This document shows positions 45,456-58,620 of a stretch of DNA of 64,000 nt, piece after piece. The position numbers and the translations under genes were made by a program. Position 1 is the first letter of the stretch. Each line of letters starts with the position of its first letter. Source of the stretch: Cordilura impudica (taxonomy: Eukaryota > Arthropoda > Insecta > Diptera > Scathophagidae); assembly GCA_963682025.1 (NCBI GenBank), contig OY821518.1:221326868-221390867 (forward strand), given 5' to 3'. The notes under the pieces are model-generated. The model had not been told where the DNA came from and did not search any database. It saw only the letters and a program-made list of their open reading frames with translations.

Positions 45456-46242
45456 TATAATATAAATTTAAAATAAATTTTTAAAAACTTGTTTTTTCTA
45501 TTCGAAATCTTTATCAAAAAAATAAAAAATACAAAGTTTTTAATATATTAATTCAGTTATTATAATTAAGTGGTCCTATCAAAGTCATTAAACCGCATCT
45601 GCATCCTTATGTAAAATTGGTTAGTTGCAACCGGCCTAAGGTGCCGTCTGTAAAAGGATGAAAATCCCTTTTGTTTTGAAAATACAGTTTTTATCCTTTG
45701 TATATATCTTGCAAAAAATTTTAGGTTTTTCCATCTGCAACCATAAAAAGAGTCACCGCACAATTCATTCAAATGCTGCAGCTAAAATGTCATTCCATAT
45801 TGCTCGAAAATTTTTCTCGATATAAGCAATTTCAAGTTCCCTGCCAAAATTCTAAAAATAGTTTTTAAAAATGGGGAAAAGTTTTAATTACTTTGATCAC
45901 GAACCTTATCTTTTAATTTTATTTTCCCTGACAAAATAATCCGTAGTCTTATATTCAGTACTTATCAGATGAACCAAATCCAAGAATCAGAAATTTAGAA
46001 TGTCATTTATTGGTTTTTCTTCTAAAGTTTGAAAAATAAAGTTTTCGTAGTTAAATTTTTTTTTTTTTGATAAAATCTGCAATCTAAAATTTTTGATAAA
46101 ATCATATTCAATTTAATATGTTACAGAAAAAGGAACATATCGATTATAAATTTTAAATATATACACTCAAAAAGTCATAATTTAATAAAAACCCAACAAG
46201 TAAAATATATTTATATATATATATATATATATGTATGTTCCT
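45456..46242. other. AT-rich non-coding DNA
   Basis: No gene recognised; a short (TA)n run at 46207-46231 is probably the 3' tail of the LINE on the minus strand. Confidence 0.5.
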
Positions 46243-46779
46243 CTAACTCCCATTGGAGCATAGGGCGCCAATAACAGCTGATCGCCAGCGGACCCGATTT
46301 TGTGCCGTTGTTCTTAGCTCGTTCCAAGATAGTCCAAGGCTGTTCATCTCAGTTTCTGTGGACCGTCGCCACGTTGTACGTGGTCTGCCAGGTTGCCGGC
46401 CAGTTTGTTGAAATGGGTTCCATCGAAGTGCCTGTTTGGCAACGTTGTCGTCGTTTCGTCGTAGTGTATGACCAATCCATTGCCACTTGCGCTTCCGTAT
46501 TTCAATTTCTATCGGAATCTGTCTTGACTGCACTAACAGGTCAGCATTAGAGATTGTCCGAGGCCAGAAAATGCGAAGAATTCTTCTGAGGCAGCGGTTG
46601 AAAAATGTTTGTAGACGGTGGGTAATGGTATTCGTAACTTTCCAGGTTGTGCATCCATAGAGAAGTACCGATTTGACATTTGCTTCGAAAATTCTAAGCT
46701 TAGTGCGAGGACTTATTTTGTTATTTTGCCATATTGGGGCTAATATGCCAAAGGATGATCTTGCCTTATTTATTCTACT
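46243..46779 (-). pseudogene. LINE reverse transcriptase C-terminus
   Basis: The minus strand reads RINKARSSFGIL, TKLRIFEANVKSVLLYGCTT, LQTFFNRCLRRILRIFWP, IRKRKWQWIGHTLRR and GRQPGRPRTTWRR, ending ...IGALCSNGS and a stop. This is the region after the RT palm in many animal LINEs, with the WIGHxLRR and GRPxxTWRR blocks. It is a 5'-truncated copy, as usual for target-primed insertions, with a TA-type tail at the low-coordinate end. The frame extends upstream to 46878 through unrelated AT-rich sequence. Clade not assigned. Confidence 0.85.
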
Positions 46780-46970
46780 ATATGTATACAGCAATTCAGT
46801 AAAGATTTCTATTTTTATAAACAAATAAATACTTTTACAAAATATTAAAAAAAATTTCGGATTTGTAAATTCTTCCATGCACTACAAAAGAAAGTTTTAA
46901 AATATTTGAGATATTAAATTTATAATTTCTTCTTAAATTAAGGGAACTTTTGTATTCCATTCACGTAATA

Positions 46971-47953
46971 AATGAAATGAAATGAAATGAAATGAAATGA
47001 AATGAAATGAAATGAAATGAAATGAAATGAAATGAAATGAAATGAAATGAAATGAAATGAAATGAAATGAAATGAAATGAAATGAAATGAAATGAAATGA
47101 AATGAAATGAAATGAAATGAAATGAAATGAAATGAAATGAAATGAAATGAAATGAAATGAAATGAAATGAAATGAAATGAAATGAAATGAAATGAAATGA
47201 AATGAAATGAGATGATATGAAATGAAATGAAATGAAATGAAATGAAATGAAATGAAATGAAATGAAATGAAATGAAATGAAATGAAATGAAATCTAATGA
47301 AATCTAATGAAATGAAATGATATTAAATGAAATTAAATGAAATAAAATGAAATGAAATGAAATGAAATAAAATGAAATGAAATGAAATGAAATGAAATGA
47401 AATGAAATGAAATGAAATGAAATGAAATGAAATGAAATGAAATGAAATGAAATAAAATGAAATGAAATGAAATGAAATGAAATGAAATGAAATGAAAAGA
47501 AATGTAATAAAATGAAATGAAATGTAATAAAATGAAATGAAATGAAATGAAATGAAATGAAATGAAATGAAATGAAATGAAATGAAATGAAATGAAATGA
47601 AATGAAATGAAATGAAATGAAATGAAATGAAATGAAATGAAATGAAATGAAATGAAATGAAATGAAATGAAACGAAATGAAATGAAATGAAATGAAACGA
47701 AATGAAATTAAATGAAATGAAATTAAATGAAATGAAATGAAATGAAATGAAATGAAATGAAATGAAATGAAATGAAATGAAATGAAATGAAATGAAATGA
47801 AATGAAATGAAATGAAATGAATTGAAATGAAATGAAATGAAATGAAATGAAATGAAATGAAATGAAATGAAATGAAATAAAATGAAATGAAATGAAATAA
47901 AATGAATTAAATGAAATGAAGTGAAATGAAATGAAATGAAATGTAATGAAATG
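46971..47953. repeat. (AATGA)n pentanucleotide microsatellite, ~980 bp
   Basis: Nearly perfect AATGA repeats, about 195 units, with variants (AATAA, AATTA, AACGA, AATGT) mainly at 47200-47340, 47500-47530 and 47690-47740. The minus strand is open as Ser-Phe-His-Phe-Ile repeats, which is not a gene. Confidence 0.97.
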
Positions 47954-49681
47954 GGCACTACTGAAATAAAAATGCATTTGTATAAAAACAGCTATTTATA
48001 TTGTTGTTAAATGTTGCTGTCGTTTTCAACAAAATTAAGTAGCTGACTACACAACTACAATTGCAGTCAGCAGCATTTGTAGTCGTGTATTCGTGTAGCC
48101 GCAGTCATCTATGTGTTTCATGCATAAGGGTTACAGTTCTCTTAAAATACTTATTTACAAGACTTTTTTTTTTTTTTTGTTATATGTACATACATATATA
48201 AAAATTGAGAGAAAATGAAGAGCACTAAGTGTGTTTAAGCAAGGTTACAAATGTGTTAGTAAATGTAGGTCAGTTTTATCTTTTTGCAGCAGTAAGGCTA
48301 ATAAAGCGATTTTATAACAGCTTGAATATGTTAAATGTTAAAACATCAACAAAAGTGCATTGCACTCTAGGGTAAATAAAATTAAGCTTATCTGATTATT
48401 CAATATAAATCATTATTTGTTATAGAGTTAGAGGATTTGATTTTACTATAGTCCAGCTCATGGCCATAATGTCAATTTTATCTCTATCAAACTATTCCAA
48501 TCTCTGTGTTCTCTTCATTGTTATATGCAAGAATGAAAGAGTTGTTGTTGTAGTAATTTCTCCTTTTGTTCTAAATTTCATAGCAATATTTTCATTGGTT
48601 AAGTAACAACTGTCAAATAAATGTGAGCTTGGTAATTTTAGCAATGTCTGATTATGCTAATAATGAAATTTGCATTAAACTTTGTGTGCGGAATGAAATT
48701 TCTGCAGCTGAATCATTAGGGATTGCACAGAAGACTTTTTTCGAGAAATAAAATGTTACCAAGTAATAAAAGAAGTAACAACAGAAAAAATGAAACCCTT
48801 GAAAATAAAGTGCGAACAGCAACATATAAGAAATGAGGGTATTTTTTCTTCAGTCTTAACATTTTTTCAAAAATCATATCGGTGTTTGACTTAAAATTAA
48901 ATATTTAAAAAGGGTCAACAATATTTTAAAAATACAGTCCGTCATTAAACATATTGCTTTTCTTCCACTTTCAACATTATCTCTAAGGCTAAAATTAATA
49001 TTTAGCAATAAAAAACATAAGCCAAAACAAACACACAACACAAGCATAATAGAAAAACCATGAATTTATCATCACAACATCTTCCACAAAGAAACAAACA
49101 AACAAATTTGCAGAGCAAAACGTCACGCGTTATGAACCATAAAAACTTTGCTCACTGTTCGTGACACAAAAATCTCATACATAATAAACAAACACTTGCC
49201 ATACAGCGTAACGTGCAATGCTAACTCTACCAGGCACACACTAGTCATCACACCTACAGATATATGTTCATATATTCCCATACACATTCTCAGTTCACTC
49301 AACAAACTGCAAACTTATTTATACACTCAATAAAAAATTACTTAACTATGGCTTAACATTTAACAACAACAATAGCAAGAGTAACAGCAACAAACAAACC
49401 AAAAGTCAGAGGACCACAAAATAATGTTTAAAAGGGGAAAACACATAAACAAAAACACCAGTTATAAAAAATTGTTTGGAAATGCCCCTTTTTGTAGTTT
49501 CTTGTCTGGAACGAAATCAAGGCGGAAGGAAGTATGGCGAAATAAATAACAAATTGTATAATATTTCTGTATTTATATGTAATAACCCAATAAGCAATAT
49601 TAAGCAGGATACTCAAATGTCCGAAATGAAGCTAAACCCAATTAAAATAATTTTTTTAGATTTCTATGTTAATAATTATTA
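47954..49681. other. AT-rich non-coding DNA
   Basis: No gene recognised. AAAAGTGCATTGCACT at 48351-48366 echoes 3701-3716. Confidence 0.5.
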
Positions 49682-50459
49682 TGGGTTTGGGTATAATGAC
49701 TTTGTGCTGCTGTTTGTAACAACCAAAAATATTTGACCTACACCCATCTTTAATTATACCGATCGAATCAGAATCACTAACTGATTCGATTTAACGATGT
49801 CCGTCCGTCCGTCTGTGCGTGCATGTAAAGCTTTTATTCAAACTGCAGGTCGCAAATATCAATATATTTTGATGAAATTTGGCATTTAATCTTTTATCGG
49901 CCATGGAATGAAGGCTGTTGAAATTGGTGAGAATCGGTCCATGTTCAGACCTAGCCCCCATACAAATGACCCCTATGAAGTCATCATATAGTTATTACCA
50001 TAAGATCCACATTATCATACAAATCTTAGTCAAATTGGGTTTGTATGTATATATTACATCCATTAATCAGTAGTCCAAAAATGATCCCTATTGGACAACT
50101 CTTGGTCATTGGCGCCATATAGAGCTGTTTCCCGATCTTCACTTAAATCTACCAAAAAACAAAAATATTGCACTGCTTCTTCTCAAATTTTGTTTGTATA
50201 TATTTTTGCAAAATACAAGAGACTTTACCAAACATAGTCAGGATCGTTCCATTTTTAGGCCTAGTCCCCATATAGATATTGCATCGGATATGAACTTTTT
50301 CATATCTGCAGCCAAAAAAATTAATAAAAATTCCACTCAAATTTGGTTTATGCTTCTTTTCTATATCCAGTTAGTTGTGCTTAAGAGATAGGGTCTCTAA
50401 ACGCATGGTATTAGGTATCATTAAGTCGGTCTCGACCGACTATAATTATCTTACTTGTT
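49682..50459 (+). repeat. DINE-1-like repeat
   Basis: Starts within GGTTTGGGTATAATGAC (first ~30 bp lost), GTCCGTCCGTCCGTC at 49799-49813, and ends with hairpin AGTCGGTCTCGACCGACT and TATCTTACTTGTTA. Confidence 0.85.
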
Positions 50460-50616
50460 AATACTGAATACATAACCCATGGCAGCATTTCACTGCTTAC
50501 GGTTGTCTTAAATCTTAATGGATGTCAAGTCTTAATAAAATATTCGACACAAATAAAATTCTAATAGATCTCGCTTGAGTTTTGTTTTGAACAACAATGC
50601 GATAAAGTCTATCTTA

Positions 50617-51445
50617 AACAAGTAAGAAAATTATAGTCGGTCTAGACCGACTATACGATACCCTATACCATGTGTTTAGAGACCCTATCTCTCAGGCCCA
50701 ACTAACTGGATATAGAAAATAAGCATAAACAAATTTGAGTGGGATTTTTATTAATATTTTCGGCTGCAGATATGAAAAAGTTCATATCGGATGCTATATC
50801 TATATGGGAACTAGGCCCAAAAATGGACCGATCCTGACCGTGTTTGGTAAAGTCTCCTGTATTTTGCAAAAATATATACAAACAAAATTTGAGAAGAATC
50901 AGTGCAATATTTTTGTTTTTTGATAGATTTAAGTGAAGATCGGGAAGCAGCTCTATATGGGGCCTATGACTAAGAGTTGTCCAATAGGAATCATTTTTGG
51001 ACTACTGATTAATGGATGTAATATATATATACAAACCCAATTTGACTAAGATTTGTATGATAATTTGGATCTTATGGCAATGTATGTTGATTTCATAGGG
51101 GTCGTTTGTATGGGGGCTAGGTCTGAACATGGACCGATTCTCACCAATTTCAATAGCTTTCATCCCATGGCCGATTGAAGATTAAATACCAAATTTCATT
51201 AAAATATATTCATATTTGCGATCTGCAGTTTGATTGCAAACTTTACATGGGCACACAGACGGACGGACGGACGGACGGACATCGTTAAATCGAATCAGAT
51301 AGTGATTCTGATTCTTTAATTATACCGATCGAATCAGATAGTGATTCTGATTCGATCGGTATAATTAAAGATGGGTGTAGGTCAAATTACAAACAGCAGC
51401 ACAAAGTCATTATACCCAAACCACATAGTGGTATAGGGTATAAAA
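50617..51445 (-). repeat. DINE-1-like repeat, full length
   Basis: From AACAAGTAAGAAAATTATAG with a perfect 24-bp palindrome at 50632-50655, through GACGGACGGACGGACGGAC at 51259-51279, to GGTATAGGGTATAAAA. An extra inverted duplication forms a perfect 24-bp stem at 51314-51370. It lies tail to tail with the copy at 49682-50459. Confidence 0.88.
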
Positions 51446-52180
51446 ATGTATACCCGTATATGGCTGACGTTGGCTTATTTTCTTTTTTTATTAGACCATT
51501 TTACTCGGCCTTGATAACATGTTTCAACGTTAGTAAATTATACATATCTAAATAGAAACTAAGGAAATATCTCAATAGCACTTTACATTGTCTAAAATCG
51601 AGAAATCTGACCCCATATTTAATTTCACTTAGTGCTTCTTAATATTTGTATATATTAACATGCAAGTTATCGTTTGCGTCAATAATATTTTAAGCCTATA
51701 CCTGTAAATTATTTGGTTGAGCTTTAAGCAGATTACGAATTGCATTTGAACGAATCTTTAGATATAGTTTAATATAATAGATACTACAGGACCCGTGCTA
51801 CTCCGCAGCATTATATTATATTATATTAACTTTTATAATATAATACCAAAATTTGCCAAGAGAAGTTAATGTACAGTAATGCCAAAATATGCCAAGAGAA
51901 GTTAACGTACAGTAAAAGTAAAGTTGATTGTCCACGCATAACTTTCCTCAAACCCAGCGAATTTAGGCAGTTAATAGCTCAAAAGAAAGAGCGTGATCCA
52001 CTGAATGTTCTTGTGTCAACAGCCTACGTTAATTAGAACTCTAGTTGTGAAGGTTTTAGTGAAGGAAAATATTGAATTGAGTAAATTCCAACGCTTGATG
52101 ACATACATATCTGTGTTTAAATATGTATCTTTCATTTAAAAAAAAAATAGGGGAAATCGGCCGGATAGAACGGCCAGACG
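51446..52180. other. AT-rich non-coding DNA
   Basis: Short TTATA duplications (51815-51845) and a 43-bp duplication (CCAAAATTTGCCAAGAGAAG / CCAAAATATGCCAAGAGAAG) at 51846-51920. No gene. Confidence 0.5.
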
Positions 52181-52199
52181 GACTGACTTAATTTTCATA

Positions 52200-53640
52200 A
52201 ATTCTTTTAATATATAAGATGTTCAAAACTTCACTGAATCACAGTTTCGTATGAAATCGTTGTCTATTATAAAATAAAATATCGGAATAAACTAGATCTT
52301 AAACAATTATTTTTAATTAAATTTTAATCGTAGTTTAATATAAAACAGAAATTCGAATTAAACTAGATTCTACGTGAAATTCTAGTTACAGTTTAATAAT
52401 AGACTAATAGAAAAATATCCCATTTAACAAGATTTTAAACGAGTCGTTAATTGAAGCATAATATAACAAAATTTCGACATAAAGTGAACATCTAATGATA
52501 ACATGGACATAAATCGAAGGTTAGCATAAAACACATATCAGCTTAAACTGGATTTTAAACTAATCTGAAATCGTAGTTTAAAATAATCTGGATTTTAAGC
52601 GTAACTTTAATCTTATTTGAAATTATTATCAAAATTCGAATTAGCAATTAGAACTCGTTTCAAAGAGCGATTTTGAATTAAACTGAATTTAACTAAAATT
52701 TTCACGAAAACTGAAGCTTAATTTTAGTTTAATACCTAACAAAATTTCAAATTAAACTGATTTAATTAAACAAAATTTAAACATCAACTGAATTTTAAAC
52801 GATCATTTAATTGTAGTTATATTTAAAATAAAATTTTAAATTAAACTGGATTCTGCACAAAATTCCGATTTCAGTTAAATAAATTAATACACAAAAATTC
52901 TCATCGAACTCGATCTTAAGTGAACCTTTAATTAAAATATAATAAAAAACAAAATTTCACTTTAAAGTGGATATGTAATTAACTGTTAATGCTAGTTTAT
53001 TAAAAAAGATTATAAATCGAAGGATTTCAATTTAAGTCAGATTTTAAACCAACTTTTAATCATAGTTTAAACTAAATTTTATTTTAAGTATGTTTGTTGA
53101 GTATGTATGTTAATGTAATACAAAATGAAAATACGAATTTTACTACGTTTTAAACAAATCTCTAATAATAGTTTAATATAAAATATTAAATTAAACTGAA
53201 TTTTAAACGAAACATTAAAACTTAGCCGTTATGTAATCTATAACCGTTAATTTGAACAGGACTTAAATATTAGTTTAATATAAGATAATGTTTCGAATTA
53301 AACTGGATTCTAAATTAATCTTTAATTGTAGTTTACTCAATATAAAAAATGAAATTAAATAAAAATAATATAAAATAAAAAAAATAGCCTGTTTAAAAAA
53401 AGTCTAGACGTAATAAAATTTATTTAAACCATGTTTTGAGAATGTAAAGTAAAATTTGATATACACATCTATTTCTAAGCAACCCATTAATTGTATTCTA
53501 ATAAAAAAATTCGATTTAAACAGGACTTAAATCATAGTTTAATAGAAAACTAAATCAGTTAGTTGAATACAAAATACAATTTCAAATTCAGTTTAAATTC
53601 ACTTTCAACTGCACTTTAAAGTTTTATTTTGTGTAAAATT
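52200..53640. repeat. Degenerate ~60-65 bp satellite
   Basis: About 20 strongly diverged units with the recurring order ATTAAACTGGATTTTAAAC, CTTTAATCGTAGTTTAATA, then AAAATTTCGAATT. Spacing drifts between about 55 and 75 bp. Confidence 0.65.
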
Positions 53641-54044
53641 CAACTTGAACTTAACAAATCACAGTCGTTAGTCGTTCTTCTTCAAAACTCATGATAATAT
53701 TGACGTTTTTTATTTTTTTTTTTTGTCAAAATAACAGCTTAAGTAAGAAATATTTAAAAAAGAGTCAATAATTTGTCAAGAACTCCACAGTTACGGATTA
53801 CGCATTATGGATTATATTTTTCATATAAAAAGTTAAAAAGATGAGCTTAGTCAAAACGATTACTGGCATTCACTTAAACTAGCAGTAAATTCCTAATTCG
53901 ATCTTATTAGTTATTCCTACTGAAATTTTATCACTAGTTCACACAAGTGATCTCACTTTAACTCTGCTCATTAGGCAGCAGTGAAATGGTAAATATTATG
54001 TCGAAAATCAGTGCAGAATAAAGAATATTCCAGACAAGGCATAT

Positions 54045-55463
54045 ATTTTTATATCCTCCACTCCAGTGTGCAGATGGTATATATAAGTTTGTCATTCCAT
54101 AAAATATATATATTTGTGATCCTTATAACAACCGGAGTTGATATAGCGATGTCCGTCTGTCCGTCTGTGGAAATCACGATGCCGGCATCAATCGGGCAGC
54201 TAGGGTGCTCTTTGACATAAAACATGATTCACTACCATCCTGAGAAGTTTGCTATTTAAAATCGACCAAATCAGTCGATTAGGGCCCGAGATTTGAATGA
54301 AGAACTAAAAAAACTCTTGAAAAAATATACTTTTCTATGTTGTTCTTGTCACGATCACGCACTCAATAGGATGGCTAAGGTGATCATTTTCAGTGAAAAT
54401 GATTCACCAAATTCGTGGGAAGGCTTCAATTTCAAAAATCATTAAAATTGGTGGAATAGGTCCAGGCAAATCTCTGCAAAATTAAAAAAAATATGATGTT
54501 TCTATGTTGTTCTTGTTGTTATTCTAAATGTTGTATTGTTGTCATAGCTGGACCTGTTGTTTTGGTGGTCATTGTGGTAATAATATATGTAATAAAAACT
54601 AACCCTTTGTACATTTTTTTTATCAACTCTGGTAGAAAAATTTAACAGTTTCCATCGTTTTGGCATCACTAAAAAAATTTATTAGATCATTTCTGTCATT
54701 GCCACGAGCCTGCCTGCAAACTTTCAGATCGATTGGGTTAGGGAAAGGGGTTAAAATCGATCCAAAATTTTTTCGACAAGCAGACACTACGAGTTAATAT
54801 AAAGGGAGTAAAAATTCAGCAACATCTAAAGCAAATAATGCTAAAATACCTAGTTGTTAATAAAAAAAAAACAATGTAAATTTAGCAAAAAAAAATTTTA
54901 TCTATTAATTTATTTAAAGAGAAAAACTCAAAAATAACGTTTGATGTTGTAATTATTGTGTGTAATATTTACATATACATACATACACATATTAAATAAT
55001 ACAAATAATATACATAAATTCTATATATGTATATCCATAATAACTGCATGTTAGAAATAAATCGGTATATTATTTTATTTACATAAATTTCTGCAATATT
55101 TTGTTGTGGGGAAAATATATTTCTTTTGCATTAACAGAGTGTCACTTCATTTTGCTCAGCGTGACTATGCCACAGTAGATGGCGCCACAATTTTTGTTTT
55201 AATTTGCTTTGCAATACATAGTTATTTCTAATTTAACATGAATGTCAATATTTTCAAATAGATATCATACAGCACAATGTTAAGAGTATACACCGGCTAG
55301 TCTTTTATTTCATACGTTTTTTCATTATTCTTTTACAAATATGAACATAAGTTTGGCATATTAACTTTTTGTTGTCTTTACAAAATAGAGTTACCGACTT
55401 ATCAATGAGTTTTTTGCTTTCAGAAAAGTTCTACATAGTTATATAGAATTATTATTCTGCTTT
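54045..55463 (+). repeat. 1.4-kb Helentron/DINE-like repeat, copy B
   Basis: Inverted partner of 1-1452. It starts TTTTTATATCCTCCACTCC, has GTCCGTCTGTCCGTCTGTGG at 54150-54169, and ends near GAATTATTATTCTGCTTT. The 69-codon frame at 54011-54220 is a shadow. Confidence 0.7.
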
Positions 55464-57600
55464 ACCAACAAAATAATTGATTGCGATTACATCTAATTTT
55501 TAAAAAATAGTTTATAATTATTAAAGCATTATTAATCACATAAATACAAAATTGCACTTTTAAATTTTCCATTCAAATTTTAGAAAATATCAATTCTAAA
55601 AACTGGAATTCAAATTTCCAATTATTAATTAGAAAACATTAACTGAATTTCAGAAAATCATATCAAAACGTCGGAAATAATAATTTTAAATTTAGAAGAC
55701 ATCAATTGCATCTTTAATATATAAATTTTATTTGTTAAACACAAATTGAAATTCCAAAACAAACACCAAATATGTTTACATTTAAAAAATTTTTACATTA
55801 GAAAAAATTTTGGCATTCAGGAGAAATTAATAGCTTTTCAGTAACTTTTTTTAACGATAGTCGAATCGTTAAAAAAAGAAAATAGTAATAATATTATTTG
55901 TAAAATTTTTAAACGATATTCGCTATTATTAAAGACAGCTGTTGTTGTTATCTAAACGACAACCATTTTTGTGTTGTTTATTCAATCGATAAAAAAAAAT
56001 CATAAACTAAAAAATCATAAAATAGTGAAAATATTTTGCTTTTGATAAAAAACTTTTTTATATAAATAAAAAAAAATGAAATAGCATATTCAATTCATTA
56101 TTTCCTTTTCAAATAAATAAACAGAAATATTAGTAAAAAATAAAGATATTAAGCATAAAGATAAAATCATCCTGTCAAACACGAAGTAATTTGTTTTTTT
56201 CTATTCTTCTTTGTGTTTTTCACTTATTTTGACAGAGATGCGACTCGTTTACAATTTAAATAAATAGAAAAATAGAGATGTCGACTGTCGTTAAGATGTC
56301 TGTACTTAGTGAATCACTTAATCCTTAGTACAAACAACAATAGCTGTCTACATATTTTGCGATTGTCGGATCATGGAAATTTACAGAATCGAACTACAGC
56401 AAACATTGAATTAAATTCAATGAATTTTAGAAAACTTCAAATGATATTTAAGAATTGCGAACACAATAATTGTTACATAAATAAACGCAATTTGATGAGA
56501 ATGTTATTTATATATTATTTTTCACAATTTTTTTTGGATGAAAATTTGAAGTTTTTCAGAAATTAAAGATAACAAATTATTTTATTTAAAATGTTTGGGA
56601 CATTTGGTTTTTTGCGTTTGGCATGCCTAATTTGATTATTTATTATTATTATAAATTTATTCTCTATGTTTTCCAAATATGGCAATATTTTAATAAAAAA
56701 ATTGAGAGAGCTTTTTTTCGGTTATTATTTTGTTAGTCCATCCGACCTATATGGCCGCAAGGAAGAAATATTTGGCCAGTTAAGAGAAAATATACAGCCA
56801 TCTCCAATTAGCACGATTCAATGCATGTAGCCCCCTACGCAACCATTACCATTGCAATGGAGGTTAGGGCGAGCTATTTAATTAGCAAAAACTAAATTAA
56901 ATGAGAAGTTATGTCATATAACCGCAAACGCATGCATATAGGTATATAACCTAAATGCATGCCGATCAGCAACCACAATGACCAAAAAGCAAACACCGAA
57001 ATAAATCCGAAATAATAGAAAAGACGAAAACCAACCCAAAGAATTTGCTGAAATAATTTGGTATTAAGTTTAACAAATTGTTTACTTTTTCCAATATTTT
57101 GTTTACATTTATTATCATTACTCAACCCGAGGTGGAGGGTATCAAAAATTCGAATTTAACACTCTTACCTGTTTTTTTTTTTTTGTTATGCATGTCGGTC
57201 TCAGTTTTGCAGGTCCGTCTCAGTTTTACCTTATTTTTTATTTGCAGCCATTTACGCGCTAACTAAATTAAGATTTTTTATTTTAACTCAAATGAATATT
57301 TGGCACATCATATTGAGTTAAAATTTTATGAAACTACTTTTATAAGAAAATTAATTTCTTGAGAAAACGTAATTTTCAACAAATCTTACATTTTTAAATC
57401 ATGTAATCACTACATTTATTTTTTGAGATATCAGAGATTTCTTATTAATAGCCAAAATTTTATGTTACCCGTGCATTATACGAGTATGGTTTTTCAAAGA
57501 GGCAGCAAAATTTAAACAATTTTGCTCTACAACGCTAAGCTTTCGATTTTATATTTTTATTTGTCTATATTGTTTTTTCGCAGATCTTTCAGCGTCAAAT
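55464..57600. other. AT-rich non-coding DNA
   Basis: No gene recognised. 56740-57000 is less AT-rich and non-repetitive, and could contain conserved host non-coding sequence. The 85-codon frame at 56309-56566 has no motif. Confidence 0.45.
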
Positions 57601-57619
57601 TTTGACAGATTGAATTGCA

Positions 57620-57799
57620 ATGCGGAATAAACCAAATTTTTGGCCACCGCAAAGTGTCAACGATCTTTCCCATAAATGGACATACATACACAGTTTCGCG
57701 TTAAGAGAATTTGGCCTCAAAAAATTTTATGAATATGTAGTAGAAGCTAAACTAAATAATGTACTGCCTATAATGGGGAGAGTGATGAAAATTTTTTAA
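57620..57799 (+). CDS. Small orphan ORF, 59 codons
   Basis: Begins MRNKPNFWPPQSVNDLSHKW and ends NNVLPIMGRVMKIF. Composition (four aromatic/Trp-rich clusters, balanced charges) is more protein-like than surrounding random frames, which are Ile/Phe/Asn/Lys rich. Could be a fragment of a larger exon. No family recognised and no start-context support. Confidence 0.2.
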   Translation: MRNKPNFWPPQSVNDLSHKWTYIHSFALREFGLKKFYEYVVEAKLNNVLPIMGRVMKIF

Positions 57800-58056
57800 A
57801 GAGAGATGGAAATTTTCAAAGAGATTCAAAATCCAGAAATTTATATAAATACATGAATGACTATAATAATACAATATTGTTGTTTTAAGATTGCAGTGTT
57901 CGACCTTTCAAATATTGATAAATAAAAATTCTCGAGCTCGAGGTCCGTTTTAATTATAAAAATATTTTAATTTATTTTTCAATATTTTGGCATCCTCGAA
58001 TGTCGTCATCGGGGAATATCTAAAAAACAACTTAAGAAAAGATATCTTTCGTAACA

Positions 58057-58407
58057 TCTATAGTATAAATAGGCTAGGCGATTTCTTGTGCCCGATGTTT
58101 TCTACCGTTTTATCCCGACTTTGACCAAGCGTATATTATTTGAAAGGTATTTATTTTTAGCCGTTTTGCAGATCTACAGATTTATAAAATTTTTTCCTTT
58201 ATTTTGAGTAAATTGCATATAAAATTTCTTCTATCACATACATAAAATTATACATATACTAAGTGTGTTTTATTAAATTTGTGAATGTGTTTGTGAATGA
58301 ATTTGTTATCTTCACTCACAATAATAATGAACCAGAAAAATGTTGTGTGAATTGGCTAAGTTAAAAATAAAGCTTGCACTCGAATTTCGGGTGCTGGAAT
58401 CTGCTAG
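58057..58407 (+). mobile_element. Small Helitron (family H3), both ends
   Basis: Starts TCTATAGTATAAATAGGCTA after an A; ends with hairpin GCACTCGAATTTCGGGTGC, TGGAATCTG and CTAG before a T. 351 bp, non-coding. The hairpin matches the end at 14490-14521 apart from one base. Confidence 0.75.
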
Positions 58408-58620
58408 TTTTTATAAATGCATAATAAATATCAAAGATAGCAAAGATAAGTATATACAATATACAATAATAACAAAATAGACTACATTAAAAAGCAATGG
58501 ATCACCTTACATAATATTTATAAATATGCGCACACAAACTTACATTTAATGTTTACATAGAAGCTATTAACACTGCATTGTTGACATATCGTCCTCTATT
58601 ACTACACTGAATATACTTAA

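Noticed and set aside
47323..47977. Open frames of 211 and 84 codons, Ser-Phe-His-Phe-Ile repeats
   Set aside because: They are translations of the (AATGA)n microsatellite; a 5-bp unit gives a repeating five-residue peptide with no stop in that phase.
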